A program made the translations under genes and the position numbers. This document shows, one piece after another, positions 39,175 through 48,395 of a stretch of DNA of 64,000 bases. Source of the DNA: Arthrobacter echini (GTDB lineage Bacteria > Actinomycetota > Actinomycetes > Actinomycetales > Micrococcaceae); contig NZ_VSLD01000004.1 in the NCBI RefSeq assembly GCF_008107445.1, positions 124,001 to 188,000 on the forward strand, read 5' to 3'. The notes under the pieces are model-generated. The model worked only from the letters and a program-made list of their open reading frames with translations. It made no database searches and was not told the origin of the DNA. Each line of letters begins with the position of its first letter. Positions within the stretch are counted from its first letter, which is position 1.

Positions 39175-40131
39175 TCAGGTCGTCAGTTTGCCCAGTCGGT
39201 GTCTCAGCTTCGCCTCCCGTCCGGGATCTTCTCCGGAGTCCTTCGTCGTCGTGATGTACTCCTGCCCGTAGGTCCTGAGCAGCATGTCATCGACCACTCG
39301 TACGTGACCGGCGGGGAAACGGTACGACATCCTCCGGTCGATCTCCTCCCAATCGACGTCCTCGATCAGACGCCTGAGGGAGTCGACGGTATTGATGCCC
39401 ATCGAATCGAGCAGCGTCAGGAGCCAGTCGTACTGATCTTTGCGGCTCCGCGGATGGTCGGGTATTACTTCCGCGAGCAGCTCGGCGAGCACGTCAGCTG
39501 TCAGATCCGGCTCGCCCTGATGGGAGTCCGCAGCATTCGTGGCCTTTTCCACGGCTGCGGCTGAATGTATCTTGACGAACTCGTCGTCGGCCAGCTCTAT
39601 CAGTCCGGAGGCCAGCGTGAAGGCCCTGTTGATAGCGGGTGACACCTCGCCCAGTGCCTTGTAGCGCACATCGTGCTCGAACTCCGCCCAGGCATGCTGG
39701 AGGACGGTCTTGATCTGCACCTCGAATCGCTGTCCGACACAGGCTGCGCATCCCGGCGGAGTGTTGGCTGACGGCACCTGCAGCACCAGGTGATGCGCCG
39801 CATATCCGACGACGCCCTCCTTCATCTGCTGTGCCTTCTTGTCGATGTTCTCGACAACCAGAAACTGACCGGTCAGAGCGGCGACAACATTGGCGACGTC
39901 AGGCTGGATGTAGGTGATGATGCGGACGCCGAGGATGTCGTCAAGATCGTCGATTCCGTTCCTGTATTTGGCCTGCCCGCGCGCGTCGGTCTTCTGTAGT
40001 TTTTCTCTAGTGGAATCGACGCTCTTCACGCGGCTCTCGATGAGGTGGTAGTTCAGTCCGTCATCTCGTAGTCGTGCTCGAATAGCATCGGCGATGGCGT
40101 CGAGAGAGGAACCCAGGTTCTGTTGGTCCAT
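39175..40131 (-). CDS. RelA/SpoT-type nucleotide pyrophosphokinase at the end of a type I RM operon
   Basis: The 318-residue protein has a synthetase domain only, no HD hydrolase, TGS or ACT domain. Seen are the phosphate-binding R-x-K-x3-S-x3-K at residues 34-44, DDILGVRIITYI (65-75), the nucleotide-stacking Tyr in VVGYAAHHLVL, and EVQIKTVLQHAWAEFEHDV (137-155). The usual GYRSxH is GYAAHH. The last ~150 residues are a separate helical domain without a recognised fold. It starts 50 bases after the hsdR stop on the same strand. It may make (p)ppGpp or another pyrophosphorylated nucleotide or, like toxSAS toxins, modify another target. Confidence 0.82.
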   Translation of the reverse strand: MDQQNLGSSLDAIADAIRARLRDDGLNYHLIESRVKSVDSTREKLQKTDARGQAKYRNGIDDLDDILGVRIITYIQPDVANVVAALTGQFLVVENIDKKAQQMKEGVVGYAAHHLVLQVPSANTPPGCAACVGQRFEVQIKTVLQHAWAEFEHDVRYKALGEVSPAINRAFTLASGLIELADDEFVKIHSAAAVEKATNAADSHQGEPDLTADVLAELLAEVIPDHPRSRKDQYDWLLTLLDSMGINTVDSLRRLIEDVDWEEIDRRMSYRFPAGHVRVVDDMLLRTYGQEYITTTKDSGEDPGREAKLRHRLGKLTT

Positions 40132-40181
40132 TGCCAGCCTCGCTAGCTGCAGATCGATCAGGCGTTCCTGCTAGTCGGCCG

Positions 40182-43100
40182 TCATAAGCGCGCCTCCGCG
40201 AAGCGCGGCGCCATGGATTCCATCTGCTCCATGACCAGCTTGATCGCAGCGGGCTGCTTGTCGGGCGGGTAGCCGTACTTGACCAGCAGGCGCTTGATGG
40301 AGGACCGCAGTTTTGCCCGGACGTCGTCGCGCACCGTCCAGTCCGTGCGCACGTCGCGACGCATCACCGAGACCAGGTCACGCGCGATGTCGGCCAGGAT
40401 TCCTTCGCCCTGGACCTCGACGGCCGAATTGTTCGCGGAGACGGCGTCGTAGAAGGCAAGTTCGTCGGAGTTCAGCGGGGGAGTGAAGTGTGTGCCGCGA
40501 TTGCCCTCCTTCGCCACCTCCCGGGCGAGCTCCACCAGTTCGGCGATGACCTCGGCCGAGGTGAGCTGCTGGTTCGTGTACTTCTTCATCAGATCGGTGA
40601 TGCGCTCCGAGAAATTGCGCTGCCGGATGATGTTGTTCCGGGTGGTGGCGGCCGATTCGTCGGCGATGAGCTTCCGGAGCGCCTCGATGGCCAGCTGGGG
40701 GTTCCGCGCCTGCTGGGTCCTCGCGATGAACTCCGGGGTCAGATCATCCAGCGACGGCTTGGGCATGCCGGCTGCGGCGTAGATGTCGAGGATCTCCCCG
40801 GTGGACGTCGACGTCGCGATCAGGTTCCCGAGGAGCCGCTGGATGTCCTCGGGGACGGGCTCGCCCGACGCCTGACGGTCCGCGGCGTCGAACTTGGCCA
40901 TCCAGACGCGGGTCTCCTCGTAGAACTTCACCTCCGGCAGCAGCGGTGCCATGCTCTCCGCTCCCGAACACAGCGCCCACGCACGGGACAGCTGGCCGGA
41001 CAGGCGCCGGTAGGCGGCCGCGACCGTCTCGCCGTCGTCGGCCGGTGCGGACGACGCCGGCTCCCGGAGATGGTTCACGGCACCCGTCACCGCCGTCAGA
41101 TAGGCCTTCGGCCCACCGCGCAGCAGCACCGAGCGCCAGTCGTAGCCGGCGAGCAGTGCGGCGATCCTGCCGACAAGGTCGGTGGTCACCTCGATCGCGT
41201 CGTCGATGCTCCTGCCGACCGGCTTGTTCTGCTGATCCTCCGCCGTGTATTCGGCCAGCGCCTTCGAGAGATTCTCGGCCAGCGGAGCGAATGCCACCAG
41301 CAGGCCGTCCTCCTTGCCGCGGAAGGTCCGGTTGACCCGGGCCAGGGTCTGCATGAGCAGGGCGCCGCGCAGCGGGCGGTCGAGGTAGAGAGTGTGCAGG
41401 GGAGGGGAGTCAAAACCGGTGAGCATCATGTCCTTGACGATCACCAGCTCGAGCTCGTCGTCCACGTCCTTGAGGCGTTCCTTGACCAGCGCGTTCGCGG
41501 AGTCGCGGCGCACGTGGTCGGCAATGGGTCGCGGATCCGACGCCGTACCCGAGTACACCACCTTGATCCGCCCGCGGGACAGGTCCTCCGAGTGCCAATC
41601 AGGACGGAGGGCCACGATGGCGGCGTAGAGATTCGCGCAGATCTCGCGCGTGCCGCCGACGATCATGGCCTTGCCGGGGGCCTCGATGAACTTCGCCATC
41701 CGGTTGCGGCGGTTCTCCCAGTGCTCCACGAGATTCGCGGCGAGGGTGGCGATGCGCTCCGGCGCCCCGTATACGGCATTGACGACGGCGACGCTCGCTT
41801 CGATGCGGGCGCGCTCGGTGACGTCGAGACCCTGGGTGAGCTCGTCGGCGGACCGGTCCAGGTCCTCCTCCGTGACCCCGGCGGCGAGTTCCACCCGGAT
41901 GAGTCGGGGCTCGAAGTAGACCGGCACGGTGGCGCCGTCCTCGACCGCGCGGGAGAGATCGTAGATGTCGATGTAGTCGCCGAACACGTCGCGGGTGTTG
42001 CGGTCGTCGAAGGAGATGGGTGTCCCGGTGAAGGCGATCAGGGTGGCGTGCGGGAGGGCGTCGCGCAGATGACGGGCGTAGCCGTCGAGATCGTCGTAGT
42101 GGCTGCGGTGCGCCTCGTCCACCACCACGATGATGTTCCGCCGGTCCGAGAGCAGCGGGTGCTCGGCACCGACGTCCTTCTCGGCCTTGCTCCGGCCGAA
42201 CTTCTGCAGCGTGGTGAAGTAGATGCCGCCGGTGGTGCGGTTGGAGAGCTCGTCGCGGAGTTCGGCACGACGCCGGATCTGCTTCGGTGCCTCCGGGAGC
42301 AGCAGGCTGCGGGCGAATCCCTCGTACAGCTGCCCGTCGAGCTCGTTGCGGTCGGTGATGACGACGACAGTGGGGTTCTTCAGGCGCGGATGCCGGACCA
42401 CCAGATTGGTGTAGAGCTCCATCTCCAGCGACTTGCCGGAGCCCTGCGTGTGCCAGACGACGCCGGCCTTGCCGTTGCTCTCCACGGCCTGAATGGTGCT
42501 GCCCACGGCCTTGGTGACGGCGAAGTACTGGTGGGGTTTGGCGATGCGCTTCGTGAGCCCGTCGGAGCCGCCGTCGAACGCGGTAAAACTGGTGAGCAGC
42601 TGCAGGAAGCGGGTCTGGTTGTAGAGCCCGTCGAGGCTGGTCTCGAGCTGGGTGACGGCGTCGCCGTCGCGCATGAAGCCGGGCGGTACGGGCACGCCGT
42701 CGTCGTCGACGTTCCAGGGCGAGAAGTGGTTCAGGGGCGTGAACGGCGTGCCGTAGCGGGCGTCGATGCCGTCCGAGGCGAGCGTGAGGACGCAGAACCG
42801 GAAGGCGAGGGGGAACTCGCGCAGGTAGGTCTGCAGTTGTGCGTGGGCTGCGGCGACGTCCGCGTGGTGGCTGCCGGCCTTCTTGAGTTCGATGATGCTC
42901 ACGGGCATGCCGTTGCAGTAGAGCACCAGGTCGAAGCGGCGCTTGTGGTCGCCCTGGACGAGGGTGACCTGGTTGACGGCGAGCCAGCTGTTCTGTTCGG
43001 GCTCGGAACTGATCAGCCGAAGGGTGGGGTTGACCTCCAGCCCGTCGGTGTCGATGTAGCTGAGCCGGTAGCCGTCCACGAGGTAGCCGTGGATCCGGTG

Positions 43101-43379
43101 GTTCTCCGCCAGGGCGTCGGTCGATTTGGGTGCGGTGAGCTCCGCGAGTGCCTGCTGCAGGTACTGCACGGGGACCAGCGGGTTGAACTTCTGCAGTGCG
43201 GCGAGCAGGCGCGGGCGGATCAGCAGCTCGTCCCAGGAGTCCCGTTCGCCGGTGCCGGGTGCTATCTCCTGGCCCGTGGTCGGTGCCCAGCCCAGTTCGC
43301 CGAGGGAGTCCTTGGCGATGCCCTCCCAGTCGGCCTCGGAGAATCCGATGGCCGGAATGCCGGCGGATGCTGTGCTCAC
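40182..43379 (-). CDS. hsdR: Type I restriction enzyme, R subunit
   Basis: The 1065-residue subunit cleaves DNA after ATP-driven translocation. The PD-(D/E)xK nuclease is near residue 155 (RFDLVLY ... IIELKKA), the helicase Walker A is HTQGSGKSLEM (~312), Walker B is VVDEAHRSHYDD (~420), followed by LIAFTGTPI and the second RecA lobe (VIVKDMMLTGFDSPPLHTLY; VNRTFRGKEDGL). All key residues are present. GTG start at 43379 with AGGGGG upstream. The 112-base gap to hsdS is the largest in the operon. Confidence 0.95.
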   Translation of the reverse strand: MSTASAGIPAIGFSEADWEGIAKDSLGELGWAPTTGQEIAPGTGERDSWDELLIRPRLLAALQKFNPLVPVQYLQQALAELTAPKSTDALAENHRIHGYLVDGYRLSYIDTDGLEVNPTLRLISSEPEQNSWLAVNQVTLVQGDHKRRFDLVLYCNGMPVSIIELKKAGSHHADVAAAHAQLQTYLREFPLAFRFCVLTLASDGIDARYGTPFTPLNHFSPWNVDDDGVPVPPGFMRDGDAVTQLETSLDGLYNQTRFLQLLTSFTAFDGGSDGLTKRIAKPHQYFAVTKAVGSTIQAVESNGKAGVVWHTQGSGKSLEMELYTNLVVRHPRLKNPTVVVITDRNELDGQLYEGFARSLLLPEAPKQIRRRAELRDELSNRTTGGIYFTTLQKFGRSKAEKDVGAEHPLLSDRRNIIVVVDEAHRSHYDDLDGYARHLRDALPHATLIAFTGTPISFDDRNTRDVFGDYIDIYDLSRAVEDGATVPVYFEPRLIRVELAAGVTEEDLDRSADELTQGLDVTERARIEASVAVVNAVYGAPERIATLAANLVEHWENRRNRMAKFIEAPGKAMIVGGTREICANLYAAIVALRPDWHSEDLSRGRIKVVYSGTASDPRPIADHVRRDSANALVKERLKDVDDELELVIVKDMMLTGFDSPPLHTLYLDRPLRGALLMQTLARVNRTFRGKEDGLLVAFAPLAENLSKALAEYTAEDQQNKPVGRSIDDAIEVTTDLVGRIAALLAGYDWRSVLLRGGPKAYLTAVTGAVNHLREPASSAPADDGETVAAAYRRLSGQLSRAWALCSGAESMAPLLPEVKFYEETRVWMAKFDAADRQASGEPVPEDIQRLLGNLIATSTSTGEILDIYAAAGMPKPSLDDLTPEFIARTQQARNPQLAIEALRKLIADESAATTRNNIIRQRNFSERITDLMKKYTNQQLTSAEVIAELVELAREVAKEGNRGTHFTPPLNSDELAFYDAVSANNSAVEVQGEGILADIARDLVSVMRRDVRTDWTVRDDVRAKLRSSIKRLLVKYGYPPDKQPAAIKLVMEQMESMAPRFAEARL

Positions 43380-43491
43380 GGTTGTACCCCCTGGTTGACC
43401 GGACTGGCTAGTGGTGGTGCTGGTGTTGCTGGTGCGTTCATCGGCGTTGCTGCCGTGAGCCGCGGCGTTCGAGCTGTTCCCCCAAGTGGCG

Positions 43492-44601
43492 TCATACCCC
43501 GGCGTCCTCCAGCGCCTTCTCGGCGTCCTTCACGCGGAGCTTGCCGGACATGAGCTGGGGGAGCAGGGCGTCGCGGGTAGCGGCAAGGGTGCGGTTCTCC
43601 GTGATGAGCATGTGAGCTGTCTCCCTCAAAGGCTCTGCGATACTCTCGAACAAATTCCGGCTGGGCCCGCTTATCAGAGGGACAAGCGCTTCTCCAAATC
43701 GTTCAGCGCGAACTGCCGGATATGCGCTGCCTTCTGCAACTGTTTCCAAGTATGCGGTGAACTCTGGACGACGCGTAAGTTCATATAAGTACGCCCAGCC
43801 GACGGTCCGCGGAGACAAGACAGCAAAGCCGGTTGAAGCCACCAACAGAGGATCTTCGGACAGATTCAGTGCATGCGATCGACGGTTCGGACGCACCGTG
43901 GACCACAGCGTATCCCCTCGCTGGACCCCTCTTCTTGCTCTCGAAGGAGCATCGTCCCAAAGTGTGATGTCGGGGAAGTCGAATGAACCAACGCCAACCG
44001 CTGCAATGTCAATGTATCGAAGCCCGGTTCCGGGTATCGGTTTAACCTTGGATGCATTGACCTGCGCGATCTCGCCGAGCGGAACCTGCTTCGTGTCGTG
44101 CTGGATAAAGGCTGAAAGTCGAGTTGCAAGAAGTTCGTCTGCAGCAGCGGCAAGCTTGGTGTTGGCGGCGATCTTGTCGTCGAGCGCCCCCAGCACCTCC
44201 GCAACCGCCTGTTGCACATGAATGGCAGGCCAGGACACTCTTAGTGGGTGTAGATGATTGCGGTTCAATGTCGGATTAGCTGATCCCGCGTCGAGCCAAC
44301 TTGTATCAAATTGTTTCATAAAGTAGTAGACAAACCGCGGTAAATTACTTTTGAAGTCTTGGACCCACAGAGTAGTGTCGTGTGGCCAGTAGTGTCCCGG
44401 TAAGTAGAATACTTTCCCCAAAGTTCCCTTGCGACCGATTACTACGCCTGGCCCAGCTGCTGCGGCCGTGTCGTGAAAGCTTGCAATTCCTCCGGAAGAT
44501 ACAACTGGTACACCGCCAGAAGCTTGTGTTTTTCGTGTGATGTCGAAGCCTCGCTGGAAGTTGAGCACCTCCCCGAGCGTTGTGTCGCGCCACTCAGACA
44601 T
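43492..44601 (-). CDS. hsdS: Type I restriction enzyme, S (specificity) subunit
   Basis: The 369-residue subunit has two target-recognition domains separated by conserved helices: TRD1 (~1-130), spacer QQAVAEVLGALDDKIAANTK plus LLATRLSAF, TRD2 (~185-320), and the C-terminal spacer ENRTLAATRDALLPQLMSGK. The ATG at 44601 overlaps the hsdM stop by 8 bases. Both TRDs, TRD1 above all, are visibly more AT-rich and have different codon choice from their neighbours, a sign of recombination or transfer. The recognised sequence cannot be predicted. Confidence 0.93.
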   Translation of the reverse strand: MSEWRDTTLGEVLNFQRGFDITRKTQASGGVPVVSSGGIASFHDTAAAAGPGVVIGRKGTLGKVFYLPGHYWPHDTTLWVQDFKSNLPRFVYYFMKQFDTSWLDAGSANPTLNRNHLHPLRVSWPAIHVQQAVAEVLGALDDKIAANTKLAAAADELLATRLSAFIQHDTKQVPLGEIAQVNASKVKPIPGTGLRYIDIAAVGVGSFDFPDITLWDDAPSRARRGVQRGDTLWSTVRPNRRSHALNLSEDPLLVASTGFAVLSPRTVGWAYLYELTRRPEFTAYLETVAEGSAYPAVRAERFGEALVPLISGPSRNLFESIAEPLRETAHMLITENRTLAATRDALLPQLMSGKLRVKDAEKALEDAGV

Positions 44602-46237
44602 CGACCCGCCCCAACTGCTCCCGCACAATCTGAGCCAGCCGCTCCGACTCGTCGAACTGCTCGAACAACTCCTTCGATAACCGGGCTATCTTCTCCTCGA
44701 CCGGTTCGCCGTCGTCCTCGACCTCTGCCGCGCCAACGTACCTACCCGGGGTCAGCGCATAGTCCGCCGCCTTGATCTCGGCGAGGGTGGCCGAATAGCA
44801 GAAGCCGGGCTCGTCGTCGTACGTCAGGTCTGCCTCGACAGCCGAGGTGGTGCCACGCCAGGCGTGGAAGGTACCGGCGATCCTCGCGATGTCGTCGTCG
44901 GACAGCGCACGCTCGGCACGGTCCACCATGGAGCCCAGGTTCCGGGCATCGATGAACAAGACCTGTCCCGTCCGGTCCACCGAGCCGCGTGCTCCCGCCG
45001 CCTTGTCCCTGGCGAAGAACCACGTGCACACCGGGATGCCGGTGGAGCGGAAGAGCTGGGTGGGCAGTGCCACCATGCAGGAGACGAGATCGGCCTCCAC
45101 GAGCTCCGCACGGATCTCGCCCTCACCACCGGAGTTGGAGGACATGGACCCGTTAGCCATCACCACACCCGCGCTGCCACCCGGTGCGAGCTTGGAGATG
45201 ATGTGCTGGATCCACGCGTAGTTCGCGTTCCCGGCCGGCGGGATGCCGTACTTCCAGCGGGGATCGGACTCGGACCGCGCCCAGTCCTTGATGTTGAACG
45301 GCGGGTTGGCCATGACGAAGTCCGCGCCTTTGGCGCCGGTGAGCTCCGGGTGCTGGTCACGCGCGAACGTATCACCCCAGCGGGAGGCGAGATTGGCGTT
45401 CAGCCCGTGGATGGCCAGATTCATCTTCGCCATCCGCCAGGTGCGCTCGTTGAGCTCCTGCCCGTACACCGAGATGTCCGAGCCCTCCTTGTGATGGGAC
45501 TCCAGGAACTTCTCGGTCTGCACGAACATGCCGCCGGAACCGCAGCAGGGATCGTAGACCCGCCCGTGATCCGGCTCCAGCACCTCCACGAGCACCCGCA
45601 CCACACCGGCGGGAGTGTAGAACTCACCGCCCCGCTTGCCTTCGGCCCGGGCGAACTTCTCCAGGAAGTACTCGTACACCTCGCCCAGCAGATCGCGCGC
45701 CTTGCTCACGCCCTGACCCGTGAACCGTGCGGAGTTGAGCAGATCCATCAGCTCACCGAGCCGGCGCTGGTCCACGTTGTCCCGGTTGAAGATACGCGGC
45801 AGCGTCGCCGCGAGCGAGGGATTGGCCCTCATCACGGCGTCCATGGCGTCGTCGATCAGTTCACCGATGCTCCTGGGTGCCGCTCCGTCGATCGCCGGCA
45901 TGCCCTTGCCGTTCGCCGCGAGATAGTCCCAGCGTGCCTCGTCCGGCACCCAGAAGACGCCGCGCCCGGTGTATTCGTCCACGTCGTCGACGAGCTGCGA
46001 GACCTGGTCCTCGTCGAGGCCCTCGGCCTCCAGTTCGGCGACGATCTGCGTCTGCCGCTCCTCGAACGCATCCGAGACGTACTTGAGGAACACGAGCCCC
46101 AGGATCACGTCCTTGTACTGCGAGGCGTCCATGGAACCGCGCAGCTTGTCCGCGGCCTTCCACAGCGTGTCCTTGAGTTCTTTCATGGTGGACGGGGTGG
46201 CAGGAGCCTTGGTGGCTGCCTTCGTTCTCGGGGGCAC
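44594..46237 (-). CDS. hsdM: Type I restriction enzyme, M (N6-adenine methyltransferase) subunit
   Basis: The 547-residue subunit methylates adenine in the site chosen by HsdS. The N-terminal HsdM helical domain has LVFLKYVSDAFEERQTQ; motif I is VYDPCCGSGGMFVQTE (~230), motif IV is FVMANPPFNIKDW (~308), both intact. The GTG start at 46237 directly follows the TAA of the upstream fusion gene with no spacer (TAAGTG), so translation is probably coupled. It overlaps hsdS by 8 bases. Confidence 0.95.
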   Translation of the reverse strand: MPPRTKAATKAPATPSTMKELKDTLWKAADKLRGSMDASQYKDVILGLVFLKYVSDAFEERQTQIVAELEAEGLDEDQVSQLVDDVDEYTGRGVFWVPDEARWDYLAANGKGMPAIDGAAPRSIGELIDDAMDAVMRANPSLAATLPRIFNRDNVDQRRLGELMDLLNSARFTGQGVSKARDLLGEVYEYFLEKFARAEGKRGGEFYTPAGVVRVLVEVLEPDHGRVYDPCCGSGGMFVQTEKFLESHHKEGSDISVYGQELNERTWRMAKMNLAIHGLNANLASRWGDTFARDQHPELTGAKGADFVMANPPFNIKDWARSESDPRWKYGIPPAGNANYAWIQHIISKLAPGGSAGVVMANGSMSSNSGGEGEIRAELVEADLVSCMVALPTQLFRSTGIPVCTWFFARDKAAGARGSVDRTGQVLFIDARNLGSMVDRAERALSDDDIARIAGTFHAWRGTTSAVEADLTYDDEPGFCYSATLAEIKAADYALTPGRYVGAAEVEDDGEPVEEKIARLSKELFEQFDESERLAQIVREQLGRVDV

Positions 46238-48328
46238 TTACGCGGTTCCTTCGGTCGATACGGGATGGGTCGGCGCATCGGGCACATCGACCCCGGTGAG
46301 GGTGAGGCTTCCGCCGGCGACGCCGTCCAGGATCAGCCTAGCGAGTTCCTCCACGAGTCCGAGCCGTTCCCGCAGGGCATCCTGTTCGTGGCGCAGGCCC
46401 CGCAGCGCCGCGTGGAGCGGAGCGCGCTGCTGCTCCGGCGTCGTGCGCAGCAGCCACCGGCGCCACTCCTTCTCGGATGCGCCGAGGGCGTTGATGTCCG
46501 CGGCCACCACCTCGGCGAGCAGGCCACCGGGATCACCGGCGTCGATCCGGAATGCGCGGGCGGGAAAGACGACGACGGATCCGCCGGCGGTGTCCACCAT
46601 CGCGGCCGGTCGCGGGCTGGTGCAGAACACGACGTCGCCCGGCTCGGTCAACCGGCCCCCGGGAACTTGCTGGACGAAGTCGAGCACCGGAATCCGGCGG
46701 GGCTGCGCCGTCGGGTCGAGGACTTCGGCCGGGCCGAGGAGGGCTGCGCCCCTGGCGGTCTCCTCGCTCGGAGCGTCCCAGCGATTCCCGGGCAGATAGC
46801 GCAGGGTGCGCGCGGCGAGCAGGCGTGCCACCGGGACACGCTCCGGGACGCGCCGACCCCCGGCGGGCCGGTCCGGCCCGGCAGGCACTGCGCCTACGGC
46901 AAAGCCTGCTGCTCCGAGGATCCGGTTCAGGTGCTCCGCGCGGAGGGCGTCCTCGGCTGGACTGCGTTGTGCATCTCGGTGGTGTCCGGTGTCGGTCACA
47001 AGGGATCCGGGCGCCGCGAGCAGGGATCGTGTGCGCACGAGCCGGGCGAACCGGAACGCATGCGCGCGGACGGTCGCGAGATCGCCCATGGACGCCACGA
47101 GGTCACTGACGAGGTCACGCGACACGTCCTGAGTGAGCGCTCGCTGACCGAGATCGGCCACCATGGTCCAGCGGTCGGCGATGGGCACGTCGGCGAAGGA
47201 CGGGCCGAGGACCCAGAGGGCCTGCACCTCCCGGGGCCGGGACCGCAGGAGCCCGGCCGGCAACCGGACGATCGCGCGCACCCGGCCTGCGCGCAAAATG
47301 CCGGACCGGAGATCGGCCGCGTCGCGGCCCGTGACGGTGTCGCTGAGCACGCGCGCCGGCGCGAGGACCACCGCGCGCTGGTGGTCGTCCAGCCGATCGC
47401 TGATCCGTTCGATCGCGGTGAGGATCTCGGCAGTACTCATGGTGAGCTGGCCCGGCGACGGGTACTGGGCGAGGTGCACCAGCGACGAGCTGCCCTCGAT
47501 CGGGTCCGCCACGGGATCGGGGCCGGTGTCCACGCCGTGGACGCGCAGCCGACGGCGGAGGAGCCGGGCCGCCGGGCCGTCGTCGTCCGACGGGACGACC
47601 CTGACCTGGTCCCTCTCGCTCAGCGCATCGACGACGGCCATGAGCACGTCGCCGCCGCCACCGGCCGCGTCGACGAAGCCTGGTTCGCCGTCGAGCCCGG
47701 CCGACAGTTCTACGGCGCTCGTGACCAGGAGCCGCTGAGCGGCATCAGTGAGCGCCGTTGCCGCGAGCTCGGGTGGACCTGTGCGGAACCGGTTGGCGAG
47801 CAGCCCTTCGAAGGCCTCGGCAGCGGTGTAGGCGCTGTCCGCGAGTCGGTCCGCGAAGTGCGCCAGGGAGACGAGGTCGCCGCCCACCGAGGCGATCTCG
47901 GAGAACAGGAACAGATCATCCGGGTCGTGGTCGTCGGCGGTATCCAGGAGCTCGTCGGTGTCGAGGTGCCCCAGCATGCCGCCGGTCAGGGCCTTCAGGG
48001 TGAGCAGGGCCGTCAGACCGTCGAAGCGTGGTCGGCTCGTCTGCTGCTCCTGCCCCTGCGCCTGGGGCCGCGCGAACGCGGCGAGGTCGGCGTCCGCCTC
48101 CGCGTTGTTGCCGCGGCCCGTCGCCGCAAGCCAGGCCGCGACCTCGTCGGCGTCGAAGTGCGGCCGGCCGTTGTCCACGACAACCGGGTCCGGGAACGGA
48201 TGACCCGACCCTGCGCTTCGTGTCCGCCACAGGGAGACCACCGGTCGCTGGACATGCGCGAGCGCCGCAATATCGGTGAGCGTCATGCGCAGGGGCACCC
48301 TGTCGGAGTGCGCCGGTGTGCCGTCCAT
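46238..48328 (-). CDS. HTH - degenerate N6 methylase - specificity-like fusion protein
   Basis: The 696-residue protein leads the RM operon. Residues ~15-70 are a predicted HTH (LTDIAALAHVQRPVVSLWR; ADEVAAWLAAT), like AlpA/MerR-type binders. Residues ~95-480 follow the HsdM layout: motif I is degenerate (FVDAAGGGGDVLMAVV, 218-233), and where NPPF is expected only AQYPSPG is found (287-293). Residues ~520-690 look like an HsdS TRD plus helical spacer (LTEPGDVVFCTS; LRERLGLVEELARLIL). ATG 48328 follows GAGGGGG. It is probably not an active methylase; a DNA-binding regulator or assembly partner of the RM system is inferred. Confidence 0.7.
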   Translation of the reverse strand: MDGTPAHSDRVPLRMTLTDIAALAHVQRPVVSLWRTRSAGSGHPFPDPVVVDNGRPHFDADEVAAWLAATGRGNNAEADADLAAFARPQAQGQEQQTSRPRFDGLTALLTLKALTGGMLGHLDTDELLDTADDHDPDDLFLFSEIASVGGDLVSLAHFADRLADSAYTAAEAFEGLLANRFRTGPPELAATALTDAAQRLLVTSAVELSAGLDGEPGFVDAAGGGGDVLMAVVDALSERDQVRVVPSDDDGPAARLLRRRLRVHGVDTGPDPVADPIEGSSSLVHLAQYPSPGQLTMSTAEILTAIERISDRLDDHQRAVVLAPARVLSDTVTGRDAADLRSGILRAGRVRAIVRLPAGLLRSRPREVQALWVLGPSFADVPIADRWTMVADLGQRALTQDVSRDLVSDLVASMGDLATVRAHAFRFARLVRTRSLLAAPGSLVTDTGHHRDAQRSPAEDALRAEHLNRILGAAGFAVGAVPAGPDRPAGGRRVPERVPVARLLAARTLRYLPGNRWDAPSEETARGAALLGPAEVLDPTAQPRRIPVLDFVQQVPGGRLTEPGDVVFCTSPRPAAMVDTAGGSVVVFPARAFRIDAGDPGGLLAEVVAADINALGASEKEWRRWLLRTTPEQQRAPLHAALRGLRHEQDALRERLGLVEELARLILDGVAGGSLTLTGVDVPDAPTHPVSTEGTA

Positions 48329-48395
48329 GGAAGTCCCCCTCGTGATGTATGGCTTCAGGTTAACCAGCCTCACCCGTGTACTACGGCAGAACAGT

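Noticed and set aside
40488-43553. A 1000-codon open frame on the plus strand opposite hsdR.
   Set aside because: It is the antisense of a clear type I R subunit and has no recognisable motif.
37594-48328. Prophage or integrative element carrying the RM island.
   Set aside because: No integrase, transposase, tRNA attachment repeat or phage structural gene is visible; only the AT-rich hsdS suggests transfer.
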